Shown: one piece after another, positions 47,396 to 58,485 of the stretch | Layout of the letters: each line of letters opens with the position of its first letter | Position numbering within the stretch: the first letter of the stretch is position 1 | DNA from: Chrysopilus asiliformis | Lineage: Eukaryota; Arthropoda; Insecta; Diptera; Rhagionidae | Direction of reading: 5' to 3' | DNA length: 64,000 nt | Assembly: GCA_964034945.1 (NCBI GenBank) | Contig: OZ035964.1 | Span: 7,832,828-7,896,827 of the forward strand | Notes under the pieces: model-generated | What the model saw: the letters and a program-made list of their open reading frames with translations, nothing else | The model's database searches: none | What the model was told of the DNA's origin: nothing | Made by a program: the position numbers and the translations under genes

Positions 47396-48530
47396 CATAA
47401 ATTTGTTTGAACCACATTTATGGTGTTTTATGTGGCTCAAAGATTTTCTATTTCCTTCGAAGATTTTTTCCATTTCATATTTGCCTGGAATCAATTTTTT
47501 TTTTCAAAAATTCATATCTTTTGACCTGTTTATCGTAGATGCACACTCTTGACAGCAAAATGTAGGGAAATTGTCTGAAATTTTTAAATAAAGTATCGTG
47601 AGAAAAATATTTCATACAATTTTTTTCACGGCCAGGAAAAGATTCGGTAAATTCGAGAAAACTCCTTATCTGGTTACTTATTTTAATCAAGTTTTTTACT
47701 GTTAGGTGCTAAATACAATTCTCTATAACTTCATTAAAGACATAAAGGTAGTATTTCAAACCGTTTTCGTGTTATGAAGCGAAAACTAACCCGTAGTGGC
47801 AGAAAACCACTTGAAAATTTTAAAAAGGGGGGAAAGAGTGGTCACATTGAATTTTGGTGTATGGCCGAATTATGTAAAATTACATTGTAAACACTTTTCT
47901 GTTTGCAACTTTTTCGATACGGTGAACCGATTTCGAGAAAATCGCCAAAAACTTTAATTTTCAGCGGGAAGGGAGGAAAGAGTTATCCGATTTTGCCCAT
48001 TTTTTTACCAATTCTTTCTTTTAACAAGACTCGCATTTGTGCAAAATTTCAAATCTCTAGCTAAAGTCATTTGGAAAATCAAAAAATTTCATTAAAAAAA
48101 TCGAAGAAATTTTCACAGGGAAAAACAAGCAAATGAACATCGAATGTAGACTTGATTTCTATCAATAAGTTTTTATAGTTTTTTGCAAGATTTTTAATTC
48201 AAATTGTGGGATTTAATGTGAAAATGCAAATTCGCTTTGAAAATGCCATATGCTACGTAATTTTATCCATTAAATGGGAAGAAAACAAGAAAATTAAAAA
48301 ATAAATTTCCCCTTCTGTGGCCATCGTCAGATTTTCGCTGATTTTCGTCGTTTCCAGGCTGTTTTCTTTCAGATCTTTCACCTGTTTTACGGCAAAATAC
48401 CTGCAAAATATATACGCATAAAAACGAAGCATTTTCCTGCTACCAATATCTGGAATATTGCAAATTTAATTTATTTTCATTTTGGCGCGATTTTTTTTAG
48501 CTGTCAAGAGGGGAATTTCTAAACTTACAA
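47396..48530 (+). repeat. Module copy (plus), including inner inverted arm, right
   Basis: 47396-47869 (GGTGTTTTATGTGGCTCAAA, GACCTGTTTATCGTAGATG, TTAGGTGCTAAATACAATTC, AACTAACCCGTAGTGGCAG) and 47870-48530 together form one full module, present again in the same orientation at 49860-50870. Its second half mirrors 46735-47395. Core GCAAAATTTCAAATCTCTAGC-like at 48042-48061. Confidence 0.85.
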
Positions 48531-48859
48531 GCATAATGGAAGTATGGGAGCTATTTTTGAAAATAATTTTGGATTAGAAAATGTTTTGCAATGAATTTTC
48601 TAGTACCACGGTTTTATTTTGTGGGACTTGTGTGGAAGTTGTCCTATTCTTAATTATTGTAAGACACGCATTTGTGTAAAAGTGCAGAATTTTAACTTTA
48701 TTCGTTTGGAAAATCAAGAAAAAATTTACTTAGGAAAATCTAAGATTTCACGGGGATGAACCAGGCATGAGGCGAAGCACGGTATAGAGCAAAGCGGAGA
48801 ATGTACGCTTAGCCGAAATTCGATTAAAAAACATTTCATTATCCAAAATAATTTTGTTT

Positions 48860-49115
48860 TCGTATTTTGAGTTTTTTCTTAAGATTCCATTGAGATTATT
48901 TGATTGGAAACCAGCTTGTTTACTTCATAATAGCAACTGTGACTCCTATGTGGTACCAATAAAGTTGAAACTTGCTCAAAGTTCGTCAAAATTGCTGGTC
49001 TAAAAATTTTAAATTCACACGATTTGATGGATAACAGCGCCATCTATTGAGTTTATTTAATTTTTATTTTCTAATTTCGTGCTTCGAACCGATTTTTAGC
49101 CAGAACACGAACCGA
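48860..49115 (+). repeat. Direct-repeat segment A, second copy
   Basis: Same order of words as 46440-46730, about 80 percent alike by eye, including GGATAACAGCGCCATCTATT. Confidence 0.75.
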
Positions 49116-49859
49116 AATTTCCGAAATTTTCGTTTCGAGTTGTTTTCGAGCTTTTTTGATTTCATTTTTATCGAGTTTTTTTTTATTTTATGTGATTTTC
49201 TTTGATTTGAGGGAATTCATTTCTGGCGTTTTCGTGAATATTTCATTACAGGTGCATTTTAGGGGGCAACATATTTAACCAAACTTGTAGTAAATTAACA
49301 GGGCTACAAAATCTTAATGGAAGATTTTTGCGTCAAACTAGCCGTCTAGGAAATATTAGCGGGAAAAGTTAAATTTTTATTCGTTTTCATATAAACCTCT
49401 ATAAACGACGAAAAAAAATTAATTAAAGCCAGCTAATGGCAATAATTTAGAAATCAAGGTAAATGGGGAATTTTTTAGTGTCATTTGGTCATGATTGACT
49501 CTAAATTAAATCACAAATAGTAGTATTAGATAAATGTTGGACTATTAAATATTTTTAAGAATTGGAAAGTATAAGAAAAGGTAAATAAAACATTAAATTA
49601 TTCAAACTGGTTAAGATTCTATCAACTGAAACACAAAATCACCTTGGCCACATCTATCTGTTTATTTTCCTGTGGATTTCTTGATTTTCTCGAGCAAATT
49701 TTTGTGATTTTCCGAACGAAGAAAATTAAAGAGGCGAAATTTTACACAAATACATATTTCGTAAAGCGTAAAAATTCGTCAAAAAATGGAAAACATCGCA
49801 AAACTGCTTCTCTCCATTCCGATTAAAATTTCAATTTCTCCCTTTTATTCCTCGAAAGC
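49116..49859. other. AT-rich spacer inside the module cluster
   Basis: No exon seen. A weakly conserved fragment around 49680-49830 resembles the start of a minus-oriented module. Confidence 0.35.
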
Positions 49860-51924
49860 TACGCGTCCAATCGAAAAAGTTGCACGGAAAAGAGTGTTTT
49901 AAATACAATTTTACACAACTTATCCATATATCATAAATAAAACCGATCGACATTTATGGTGTTTTATGTCACTGAAAGATTTTTCCATTTCAGATTTCTG
50001 GAAACGATGTTTTTTTTCAAAAGTTCATACCTAACGACCTGTTGATCGTAGATGTACGTTAATTATAGCAAAATGTAAGGAAATTGTCTGAAATTTTCAA
50101 AAATACTATTCTCAGAAAATAATTTTCCACAAAAATGTTCACGACAGAGGAAAATCTGGAGAAATTCGGAAAAAAACTCTTACTGTGACTATATATGTTT
50201 AAGAGATTTTACTGTTAGGTGCTAAATACAATTCTCTATCACTTCTTTAAAGGCATAAAATTATTATTTCTAATTGCTTTTGTGTTATGATCCGAAAACT
50301 AACCCGTAGTGACAGAAAATCACTGGAAACAAATCGCCAAAAACGTACAATTTTACCGACAAGGCAGAAACGTGTAACCGCACTTAATTTTTGTGTATGG
50401 TCGAATTATGTAAAATTGCATTCTAAACACTTTCCTATTTGAATTTTCTTCGATACGGTGAACCGTTTTCAAGAAAATCGCCACAAACTTCAATTTTCAG
50501 CGGGAAAAGGGGAAGGAGTTATCCGATTTTGCCCATTTTTTTCACCAATTTTTTCTCTTTATGAGTCACGCATTTGTGCAAAATTTCAAACCTCTAGCAT
50601 AAGTCGTTGGGAAAATCAAAAAATTTCGCAAAAAAAATCGACGGAATTTTCGTAGGGAAAAACAAATGGACATTAAATCAAATGCAAACTCGATTTTATT
50701 AAAAAAAAAAACTTTATGGTTTTCTGAAAGATTTTTTAAATTGTTGGAATTTAATGTGAAAATGCAAAATCGCTTCGAAAATGCGAGTTTCTAAGCAATT
50801 TTATTGAATATGTTGGAAGAAAACAAACGAAATTTCCGTTTTTTGGTCACTGATTCTCCGCATTTCCTGATTTTCCTCGTCTTCACAGATTCTTCATCAG
50901 AATCTGTAATTTTGCATATTTAAATAATTTTCATTATGGCGGGTTTTTAGCTATCAGTCGAAAAATTTCTCGCGGCCCAATCTACTTGGAGGCATAGGAA
51001 TTTTTTTTTAACATTTTTCAACATTTTTTTGTTTTAATAAAAATCATAACGTTTAATTTCACATGATTTTCATTTAGATTTAATCGCAGATTGGTAAAAA
51101 ACATTGAAAACAAGAATACTTTGTTAAGGTACTTTCCACTAGATGAAAGAAATCTTTGGTAAAATTTTTCCTTAAAATGAAAATAATGAAATTATTTACA
51201 ATTGCCGACTGAAAATGGGAAAAAAAGTTTATTTTGTTTCGTAGCATAAATCGCTGTTGGTATTTTACAGCCAAAACAGGGAAAAATACAACAAATTCAC
51301 ATTTGGTCGAAAAATTCAAAAATTTCGCGCTGATAGGGCGGCCACAGGAAAGCTTTTCTACATCTAAAGTAATTCGACTTCGTTCCCGCCACCCGCCTGG
51401 CACTTTTTTCTTGCTGATATTCGTGAGTGTTGTTTTTTGGTGTTTCGCATAATTTTTTATCGAATTTAGTCGGAATAAATGAAAATTTCGTTAATTTTTT
51501 TGCAATCCATTGATGGATCGGCCGTTCGCTTTCCGGGAATCGTAAAATCATACCATGCCGATAAGTAATTCGTGCGCAAGTGCTGTCGGTTTCAGTTTTG
51601 TTTCTGGTCGCGTACGGAAGATGAAATTCGCGTGCCGGTCATCATTCCACTTTATTATAAGTTTTTCGAAATCGGATGGTGTTGTAAAAAATATGGTGTT
51701 GTACAAAAAAAAAAAGAGTGGACGTTTGGTTGCTTTTTCAAACACGTCTTTTTTATTACACAGAAAAAATCCCAGTATTTTCCAAGTATGAAAAAAAGAT
51801 TCCTGAATTTTGCAGGTCTTTCTTGTCTGTGAAATTTTTCACAAAACTTTTCTAAGCGAACAAAATATTTTACTCGCGAAAATTAAAGACAATAAAATTT
51901 ATTTTCATTTTTTTTATCTTTCAG
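49860..51924 (+). repeat. Right outer arm of the mirrored repeat cluster
   Basis: 49860-50870 is a module copy (CATTTATGGTGTTTTATGTC, GACCTGTTGATCGTAGATG, TTAGGTGCTAAATACAATTC, core CAAAATTTCAAACCTCTAGC at 50579-50598). 50870-51924 mirrors 43.7-45.5 kb. Frames of 60-107 codons on both strands have no domains. Confidence 0.75.
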
Positions 51925-52173
51925 TGATCATCGATGCAGGCGGCAACCAGACGTTTCACTGCTATCTACGATACGCGGAAATTATTTGGTGAAAAATAAA
52001 AGTGCAATTTAAGTGCAGATGCCGGCCGTGTTCGCGGCTGTTGCGCATTATTTCGGTCGGGTTTCAAGCAAGAAATTCGCCGCAGGTGAATTCGTGTGAT
52101 GCGTGTTTGCCGTTGTAAGGATTTCACAAAAAGGATAATCCAGCCACAGTGCATGAGGAGTTGCAGTCAAACA
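51925..52173 (+). other. Exon-like segment with acceptor and donor, right outer arm
   Basis: The acceptor TTTTTTATCTTTCAG ends at 51924. The segment runs to CAAACA at 52173 and is followed by GTGAGT. It is GC-richer than its flanks (GCCGGCCGTGTTCGCGGCTG) and mirrors 43425-43701 in both splice signals and internal words. No frame is open throughout. Confidence 0.35.
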
Positions 52174-53200
52174 GTGAGTCTTTTTTTCCATTCAAAGTTA
52201 CTTTTCCCCCTTTGAAAAAATCCTGATTTACACCCCTGATTCTTTGACCCCTGATTCTGATAGTCGCGTCGTTTTCGACAAGAGTAATTTTGTTGTTGGT
52301 AGCGCTTTTATACCAACAAAAACACGTAAAACGAGTTTTGTCGAAGATGACACGTCTGTCAGGATCGGGGTATTATAATTTCGACTCCAACTACTGAAAT
52401 TTTAGAATATCCAACTCCGACAGCCCCGATTGAAACCATTGAGGCTAGGTTTTATACCTGAAAATATTTGTAAAAAGAAAAACACAAAAACAATTGAATA
52501 ATTCAATCTGGCAATTCAATCAATTAAAAACAATATTGTAATTTTATTAACCTTTTCTTTTCATTACATTCATTATCATTTCTCGTTTTAAGAATGCATT
52601 CTTCTTAATTTCTTTTAAATAATTTTAAAAATTTTGCGATAGAATAAAAGTAAACAATATAATTCTTTTTTTAATATACAAAAAAAATAAAATATATAAT
52701 AATATATGTTTTTTTTTTAATAATTCGAAATGTTTACACTACAAGGAAAGTCATGTTGCATTATTCTTTTTTTTTTGTGAAAGATTTTTTTAAATCTTCA
52801 ATGCAAGAGTACTATTGCTTAAATTGATATTAATTTTTTTTTCTTTAATTATGACATTAACTACTTATTTTTTTAATGGAACACAAATTTATTTTTATTT
52901 CAAATTCCCCAACAATGGCGGCGTGCATAAATAAATGTCTTTTTTCAATAGAACCTTTTTTTTTGGTTAAAGGATACGTGAAATATTTTTTGTTTTGTTT
53001 TTGGTTTTTTTTTTTAGGAAAAATATGTTTTTTTTATTTTAATTGAATGTATTAAGTTTTATGTGAAAAAATATGTTGTTTTGTTGCAATTGAAAAACTT
53101 ATGCTAGAAAAATGTCGCACGAATTGACAAGCAAGAAATTAAATAGCATTTCCAACATTTAAATTTAAAAAATCGAAAAAAAGCAAAGAAAAATACATTA
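52174..53200. other. Very AT-rich non-coding stretch
   Basis: Dominated by A and T tracts (52500-53100). A CAACTCCGACAGCCCC-like fragment near 52415 resembles the 6813-6861 repeat. Nothing else was seen. Confidence 0.4.
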
Positions 53201-53286
53201 CAGTGAAACCCGTATAGGTCGGCATCGCAAGGGATATGAAAATTTGTCCAGATTTCTTAGGTTGCTGGCATAGACTGGTTTCACTG
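53201..53286. mobile_element. 86-bp MITE with CAGTGAAACC ends and TA duplication
   Basis: It begins CAGTGAAACCCGTATAGG and ends with the reverse complement of CAGTGAAACCAGTCTATGCC. TA flanks both ends (53199-53200 and 53287-53288). The inverted similarity runs about 28 bases. CAGTG-type ends plus TA duplication fit a Tc1/mariner or pogo-derived miniature element. Confidence 0.75.
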
Positions 53287-53599
53287 TACGAAATATTCAA
53301 TCGATCTCTTCTTATTATTTGCAAATTCGTTTTTTATTCATTTATTTTTAGTTTCGGGGCCAAAAAAATAGATTTTTTGTTGCTAAAATCTACTAATTCA
53401 GTTAAACATATATTAAAACTTGACAATTTAACGATATGAAGAAATAATGGCTGGTATTTTCTGTATTTTTTTTTCATATTTGTTTTTAGTTAATAAAATA
53501 AATTGCCCTACATGAAAATTTTAAGGCTTATTCAATTCTGTCATGAACACAAATATTATATGTGTCTATTGGTAACGCTGTTCATTCATTTAGTGGAAT

Positions 53600-53910
53600 A
53601 TTGCACCGTATGTGGTGTGCATTGGTAACAATTCCATACTAAATTTGTAGGAAATTGAAAAAACTCGACCAATAGACGAACGTATAGGGACTTGGCATGC
53701 CGAATACGTTCCGTTGCAAAATTTTAAAAGCAAATTTAGACTTTTTCCATCTACAAAAGATTGATATTTACACCAGAAACAAGAAATTTCCGTACGCAAA
53801 TAAAAAAAACCATCTGTAGATGGGAAAAAAGACTAAATTTGCTTATCGTTCTTTAAAAAAAAAATGCTGCAAGAACGCAGCACATACGGTATGCCAAGTT
53901 CCATACTGAA
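53600..53910. mobile_element. Imperfect inverted-repeat element
   Basis: Nested inverted words: TTGCACCGTATGTGGTG near 53604 with GCACATACGGTATGCC near 53878; and GCAAATTTAGACTTTTTCCA (53730) with TGGGAAAAAAGACTAAATTTGC (53819-53840). About 310 bases in total. No frame. A degraded fold-back element is the simplest reading. Confidence 0.5.
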
Positions 53911-54347
53911 TTGAGGTTTCCTTTTCATTTTTTTTTAAATTATTTTTTTAAACAACGTAAGCGCTGAATAGTATTATGCTATAAAGAAAAATCACCTCAT
54001 CATATGATTTTGTTGACATCATATTTAAGATATTGAGAGAAAGATTTCTCCCAAAGACTTAAAAAATAGTTAACATTTGCATTTAATACGAATTTTTAAA
54101 TAATAATAGTAATTTCAAAAAAAAAAAAACCAAGAAATATTTACTGTTCAAATATGTTTTTCAAGGCACTAATCATGCGACACATCTCTCAAATAATAAA
54201 AATTAAATACAAAAAGTACAGAAATAAGTACAAAAAGAATTTTTTTCTTTTATTTTGTGATTGATAAAATACTTGATGATAAGTTTTACTGAGACTCGCT
54301 TTCAAATTAAAACAACAAAAAAAAATATCCATAGCAATAGAACAATT

Positions 54348-55272
54348 CCTACAACTAGACATATTTATGGCAACACTTGTTCGCAAGTGGGAAAACAAAT
54401 GCCTGTCAAAAAAAATTTTTTTTATACCCGTATGGTGAAACCAAAAAGTATATTAGATTTGCCTTACCGTTTGTAACGCCAATATCCCGTTATCACACAC
54501 AAAAATGAATTACGCGAGTGTGTTTAGAATGATAAAATAAATTGAATTTCGTATGTCTGTCCGTCCGTTCGTCTGCCTGTCTGTCTGTTTGCCTGTCTGT
54601 CTGTCTGTCCGTCCGTCTGTCCGTCCGCCTGTCTGTGGCGCGGATTGCGGGCGCACGGATTGAGCTACAGACTTGAAATTTTATGCAGATCCGTTTTTCG
54701 TAAAATGCGAGGCTAAGTTCGTTCATGGGCAAAAATGGTCCATTAGGGGGGGAGGTACCCCCCCATAAGAACGAAAACGATTTTTGCGAATATCTCAAAA
54801 ACGGTAAATCTTATCAAGAAAGTCCAAGAAGAAAAGTTATTTAGGATATTATTCTACATAAAACTCGCATACATCAAAATCCGATTGGAATAAATTTAAA
54901 AAAATCTTATTAGAAAGTTTGACTTCAAAGTGGAATTTTGCTACAACTGTTCGAATTTTGCAACGAATATCACCATACGGGTTTTCAATAATTGCCAGAT
55001 TGGCAATTATAGCTTTTGTTATTTTTTTTTCAAGAAAATTCCACGCGATGCATGTTTAATGCGAAAAACATGAGGTAAAGACAATAAATTAAAAGTTTTA
55101 CGCAATAGTTTTATAAATTGGAAACTATTAACCAAATTGTGATTTTTGTGGTAAATTTGTGCGTGGAAAAATGCACTTTTACCGATTGTTTTTGATCACA
55201 AACCTATTTGTTCCATTTCTTTTGACAGCTGGTTTGTTTCCCACCCTTCCGAAGAAGTTACCAGGAATAGCG
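54348..55272. mobile_element. CCTACAACT MITE split by a second element
   Basis: The left end CCTACAACTAGACATATTTA and GGCAACACTTGTTCGCAAG match the intact 400-bp copy at 57774-58173. After the inserted element (54426-54982 plus a short tail) the interior resumes with ACATGAGGTAAAGA, TTTTACGCAATAG and TTGGAAACTATTA, and ends near TTGACAGCTGGTTTGTTTC. The right terminus is decayed. Confidence 0.65.
54426..54982 (-). mobile_element. ACCCGTATGGTGA element, minus copy (nested)
   Basis: 557 bases with perfect 13-base inverted ends ACCCGTATGGTGA (54426-54438) and TCACCATACGGGT (54970-54982). Inside, in minus orientation, are TTTGTAACGCCA, a GTCT/GTCC tract (54555-54640), the core near 54663-54682, a GGTACCCCCCC stretch and AATCCGATTGGAATAAATTT. 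Homology with the plus copy continues about 35 bases past the right end (ATTGCCAGATTGGCAATTAT). Confidence 0.85.
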
Positions 55273-56758
55273 ATGCCAGATGTGACGATTTATCGTCATT
55301 TTTACGTTTTTCTCGACCCTTAGAAGTTCATTTTGGGTGAATTTGAGGATTTTCGAATTTTTCTTGACGATTTTCGATTAGGAATAAAAAACACATTTGT
55401 TTTTGTACAAAAAAAAATAGCATTCAACGATTTTTTTTTTAAAAAAACATGTCTCTGATAAGAATAAAAGCTAATCGTCATCCATTCGCCACGGCAAGGA
55501 AAGAAAGAGAAAAAAAATCGATTAAAATAAAATTAAAAATTTGTTCGAATCAATTTTAGAATTTCATGTTGGATACGTCATGCGACATAGTGTTTTTTTT
55601 TATTTCTTAAAATTTTTGCTCCTCGAAAATCATACAATTATTATAAAAAATAAGAATTCTAGAAAAATCTCTGTACCTATTTCACATTGAGATATTATTG
55701 GCATTTCTTTTGTTTATTTTTTTTTATTTTTTTTAATATCAATAGAGAAGATAGATATTTAAATAACCGATATGATTACACCCATGATCGTTTAAGGATA
55801 GATTAATCATACCATTGGTAAAATATCAGTGCTCACAAGTTAAATAAGAGCCAAAGTTGCCTTTAAACGTCCATCCGAAAATATACCATTGCAAGCGATT
55901 TAAATTCGCGATTGCAGCTCGATTTTAATCCTTATAACTTTTGAACACTGATAGCAATTTTAATTTGAAAATAAACCTCTTTTAAGTAAAAAATCACAAT
56001 TTTTTTTATATTTTTATATATTTATATATATATGTATCTATAATCAGTGTCCCAGTATTTGTATATACTATTTTGTTTCGCATCAATGTTTTTTTTTAGC
56101 CGGAAGTTCAATGAATTTGATTTTAAAAAAAATATCAGCTGTCGTTATTGCTAAAATTAGCATTGAAATCAAAAGTTTCCGATTACATATTTAATATTTT
56201 TAGTTTTTTCTTATCATTCCAACATAACCCTAAAAGTCTATTGACAATTAGCAGAATTTCTTTTTCTTTTTTTTTATCTTGATTAGTTTCTATAAATCTT
56301 TCATATATAATTCTATTAGATGTTGAAGATTTGAGTTCAGTCATAGTTAAAACACTAAGATATTTCAAGCGTCAACAACAAAAGGGCACAAAAAATTGAC
56401 CACAATCTCCAAGAGCTTAAAGCTCGACGACCTTGATCTCGCACGTGTGTATATGAAGCTATTTTTACAGAAAATTCATTCGGAATGCAAAATTCGATCG
56501 TTTACCTTTATAACATTGGTCAGTATTTGATATTTATTTGAAGTACACTGAAAGAAACGTTCTTCAAAGCTTTCTTTATCACTACTGGAAGCTTTTGGAA
56601 CACTTGAAAGTTTACTGAATCAAAAAATTGCCCCTTTTCTTCGTTAGACTTGCGATACCCTAGTATTTTATCTATTGTTCAGTTGACCATTGAATAACCT
56701 TTTTTCGCTTCGTCGTATGAAAATTAATTTTATCGCGCTAGCAACACTAAATGTTGTT
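55273..56758. other. 3' flank of the minus-strand gene, AT-rich
   Basis: It contains the 3' untranslated region of the gene ending at 56759 and DNA beyond it. AATAAA on the minus strand overlaps the stop codon (56763-56758) and another lies near 56538-56533. Either could be a polyadenylation signal. A TATATATTTATATATATATG run lies near 56014-56034. No other gene was seen. Confidence 0.4.
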
Positions 56759-56883
56759 TTATTGCTGTGACGGATGTTGTTGTTGCGACGCCGGCGCCGA
56801 TGGTGGTTGTGACTGCTGTTGCTGCTGTGGTGGCGGCTGAATTGCCTCCTGCGACTGTGGTTGCTGTATCGTTTGATGAGACT
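56759..56883 (-). CDS. Terminal coding exon of the minus-strand gene (Gln/Pro-rich tail)
   Basis: The acceptor TATAAATTCTTAG ends at 56884. The exon begins AGTCTCATC and, with the single base carried from the upstream exon (57220), completes a Lys codon (A plus AG). It then encodes 40 residues beginning SHQTIQQPQS and including QPPPQQQQQSQPPSAP, ending HPSQQ and TAA at 56761-56759. The 125-base length fits exactly (2 + 41 x 3). An alternative acceptor two bases later would shift to a Thr/Ala-rich frame without this stop and is less likely. A plus-strand frame at 56767-57156 is its antisense shadow. Homology was not recognised; the tail is low-complexity. Confidence 0.75.
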
Positions 56884-56932
56884 CTAAGAATTTATAGAAA
56901 AAAAATCATAAACAAATTTCGGCCTATAATCT

Positions 56933-57130
56933 CAGTCTGTCAGTCTGTCAATCTGTCAGTCTGTCAGTCTGTCAGTCTGTCAGTCTGTCAGTCTGTCAGT
57001 CTGTCAGTCTGTCAGTCAGTCTGTCTGTCAGTCTGTCAGTCTGTCAGTCTGTCAGTCTGTCAGTCTGTCAGTCTGTCAGTCTGTCAGTCTGTCAGTCTGT
57101 CAGTCTGTCAGTCTGTCAGTCTGTCAGTCA
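56933..57130 (+). repeat. CAGTCTGT octamer array inside the last intron
   Basis: About 198 bases, with one CAATCTGT near the left, a CAGTCAGTCTGTCTGT phase slip near 57011-57027, and CAGTCAGCCAGTCAGT at the right edge. It fills more than half of the 336-base intron 56884-57219. Confidence 0.95.
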
Positions 57131-57219
57131 GCCAGTCAGTCAATCGTTTATTTTAAAAAAATCCCCAATTTTATTAAAAATTTCGTTGATTTGAACAAAA
57201 ATAAAAAATAGTTACATAC

Positions 57220-57391
57220 TTGAATTAAAACATTCCTTAAAATTCTGTAGTTCAACCATGTGTTTAAGGCGTAACTCCTCCTCCTCAATGAATTGCCTTT
57301 GCAAAATTAAAACAAGACGCTGTCTAGCGTTTTGTTCTAGTGCGGCGCCACATAAATCGACGCGTGCAGCTTGTAGATTTGTTTTCAGATC
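57220..57391 (-). CDS. Internal coding exon of the minus-strand gene (charged helical segment)
   Basis: The acceptor GATGTAACTAG is followed by GATCTGAAAACAAATC at 57391. The exon is open for 57 codons plus one base and ends TTCAA before the donor GTATGT (57219-57214). It joins in frame (phase 0) to the long upstream exon ending at 62060. The peptide starts DLKTNLQAARVDLCGAALEQ and contains NARQRLVLILQRQFIEEEEL and RLKHMVELQNFKE. It is free of low-complexity bias, rich in Leu/Glu/Arg with roughly heptad-like spacing, and so probably forms a coiled coil or long helix. This is the segment most likely conserved between species. I do not recognise the family. Confidence 0.85.
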
Positions 57392-57773
57392 CTAGTTACA
57401 TCACACCCCATTAATAATTGTAAGAATTTTGCGTGATTATTTAGATTAGTAAAAATAAATAAATTACAGATGACACACTGGACATCAGGTGAAAAATTTA
57501 AAAAAAAAATTAAAATTTTCCACGATTTTCGATATTTTTACCCTATTTCAAAGTTGCCAGACTTTCTTCACAGTTTGCAACACTGATGTCTGTGTATCAT
57601 CTGATTTGTATTATTTAACCCTTTATTGAGTATATTATAACTCAATACGAAACATAAACAACATAAAAAATAAAAAGTGAATAATAACATATAATAATGA
57701 GTAAAATAAAACAACAAATGCTGTCGAAAATTTATGCGAAAAGAGCAGCATGTCATAACAGAATAGCGAAACT

Positions 57774-58173
57774 CCTACAACTAAACACAGGTACGGCAAC
57801 ACTCGCTCTCAAGTGGGAAAGTGGGAAAACAAATCAAAATTTTGAAAGTTCCACAAGTTTGATGCAAAAAAAATGAGGTAAAAATGGAAAATTCAATGTT
57901 TTACGCAATCACTTTTGCAAAATTGGAAACTATTACATGTGCCTGACTGAATTTAAATGGTGGAAATGTAAGAATTTCTTCCACTTTCACTTAATTACGA
58001 ATCTTCAATAGTCAACAACACGTATTTTGAAAGGTTTTTACTTGATTTTTTCTCCAATTTCAGTTCCACAAAGTTTTGTGTCCACAATTTTTAAATGTAG
58101 AATTTTTTTTATTGACAGCTGGTTCGTTTTTTCACTTGAGAACATGTGTTGCCATGCATGTGTCAGTTGTAGG
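57774..58173. mobile_element. CCTACAACT MITE, intact 400-bp copy
   Basis: The left end CCTACAACTAAACACAGG with GGCAACAC and CTCAAGTGGGAAA is mirrored at the right end (reverse complement CCTACAACTGACACATGC, GGCAACAC, CTCAAGTGAAAA). The ~45-base imperfect inverted ends enclose a non-coding interior. It lies in the large intron of the gene. A second copy split by another element lies at 54348-55272. Confidence 0.75.
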
Positions 58174-58237
58174 AATTACCCTATCCGGTTTAACCCTTGT
58201 TTTAAACCCTATGCAATAAAACATAACAAAATATACA

Positions 58238-58347
58238 CCCCAGTAACACAATAGGTCGTAAATTGGTCGGCGCGACGATAAATTCAGAAAGTTTTTGAGA
58301 ATTTAAGACACAACGTTCACATTACGACTTTTTGTGTTACTTGAGGA
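58238..58347. mobile_element. Short palindromic MITE, family a, copy 3
   Basis: CCCAGTAACACAATAGGTCG on the left and ACGACTTTTTGTGTTACTTG on the right, the same ends as 1296-1393 and 6993-7081, with a diverged interior. Confidence 0.55.
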
Positions 58348-58367
58348 GGGGGGATTACCAAAAGCGA

Positions 58368-58485
58368 CGTTCCAACTTCATGTGAAAATTACTTATAAGT
58401 ACTTCCGAGTAGTAAAAAATAAGTTTTTATTAGTTATTAGTACTCGGAAGCAATTAAAAAGTAGTTTTTACATAAGATTGGAACG
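58368..58485. mobile_element. Fold-back segment
   Basis: CGTTCCAACTTCATGTGAAA and AGTACTTCCGAGTA on the left pair with TACTCGGAAGC and TTTTTACATAAGATTGGAACG on the right, around a short centre. Non-coding. Confidence 0.6.

Noticed and set aside
56767..57156. 129-codon plus-strand frame MTDVVVATPAPMVV followed by octamer repeat
   Set aside because: Its first part is antisense to the Gln/Pro-rich terminal exon and its second part is the CAGTCTGT array in the intron.
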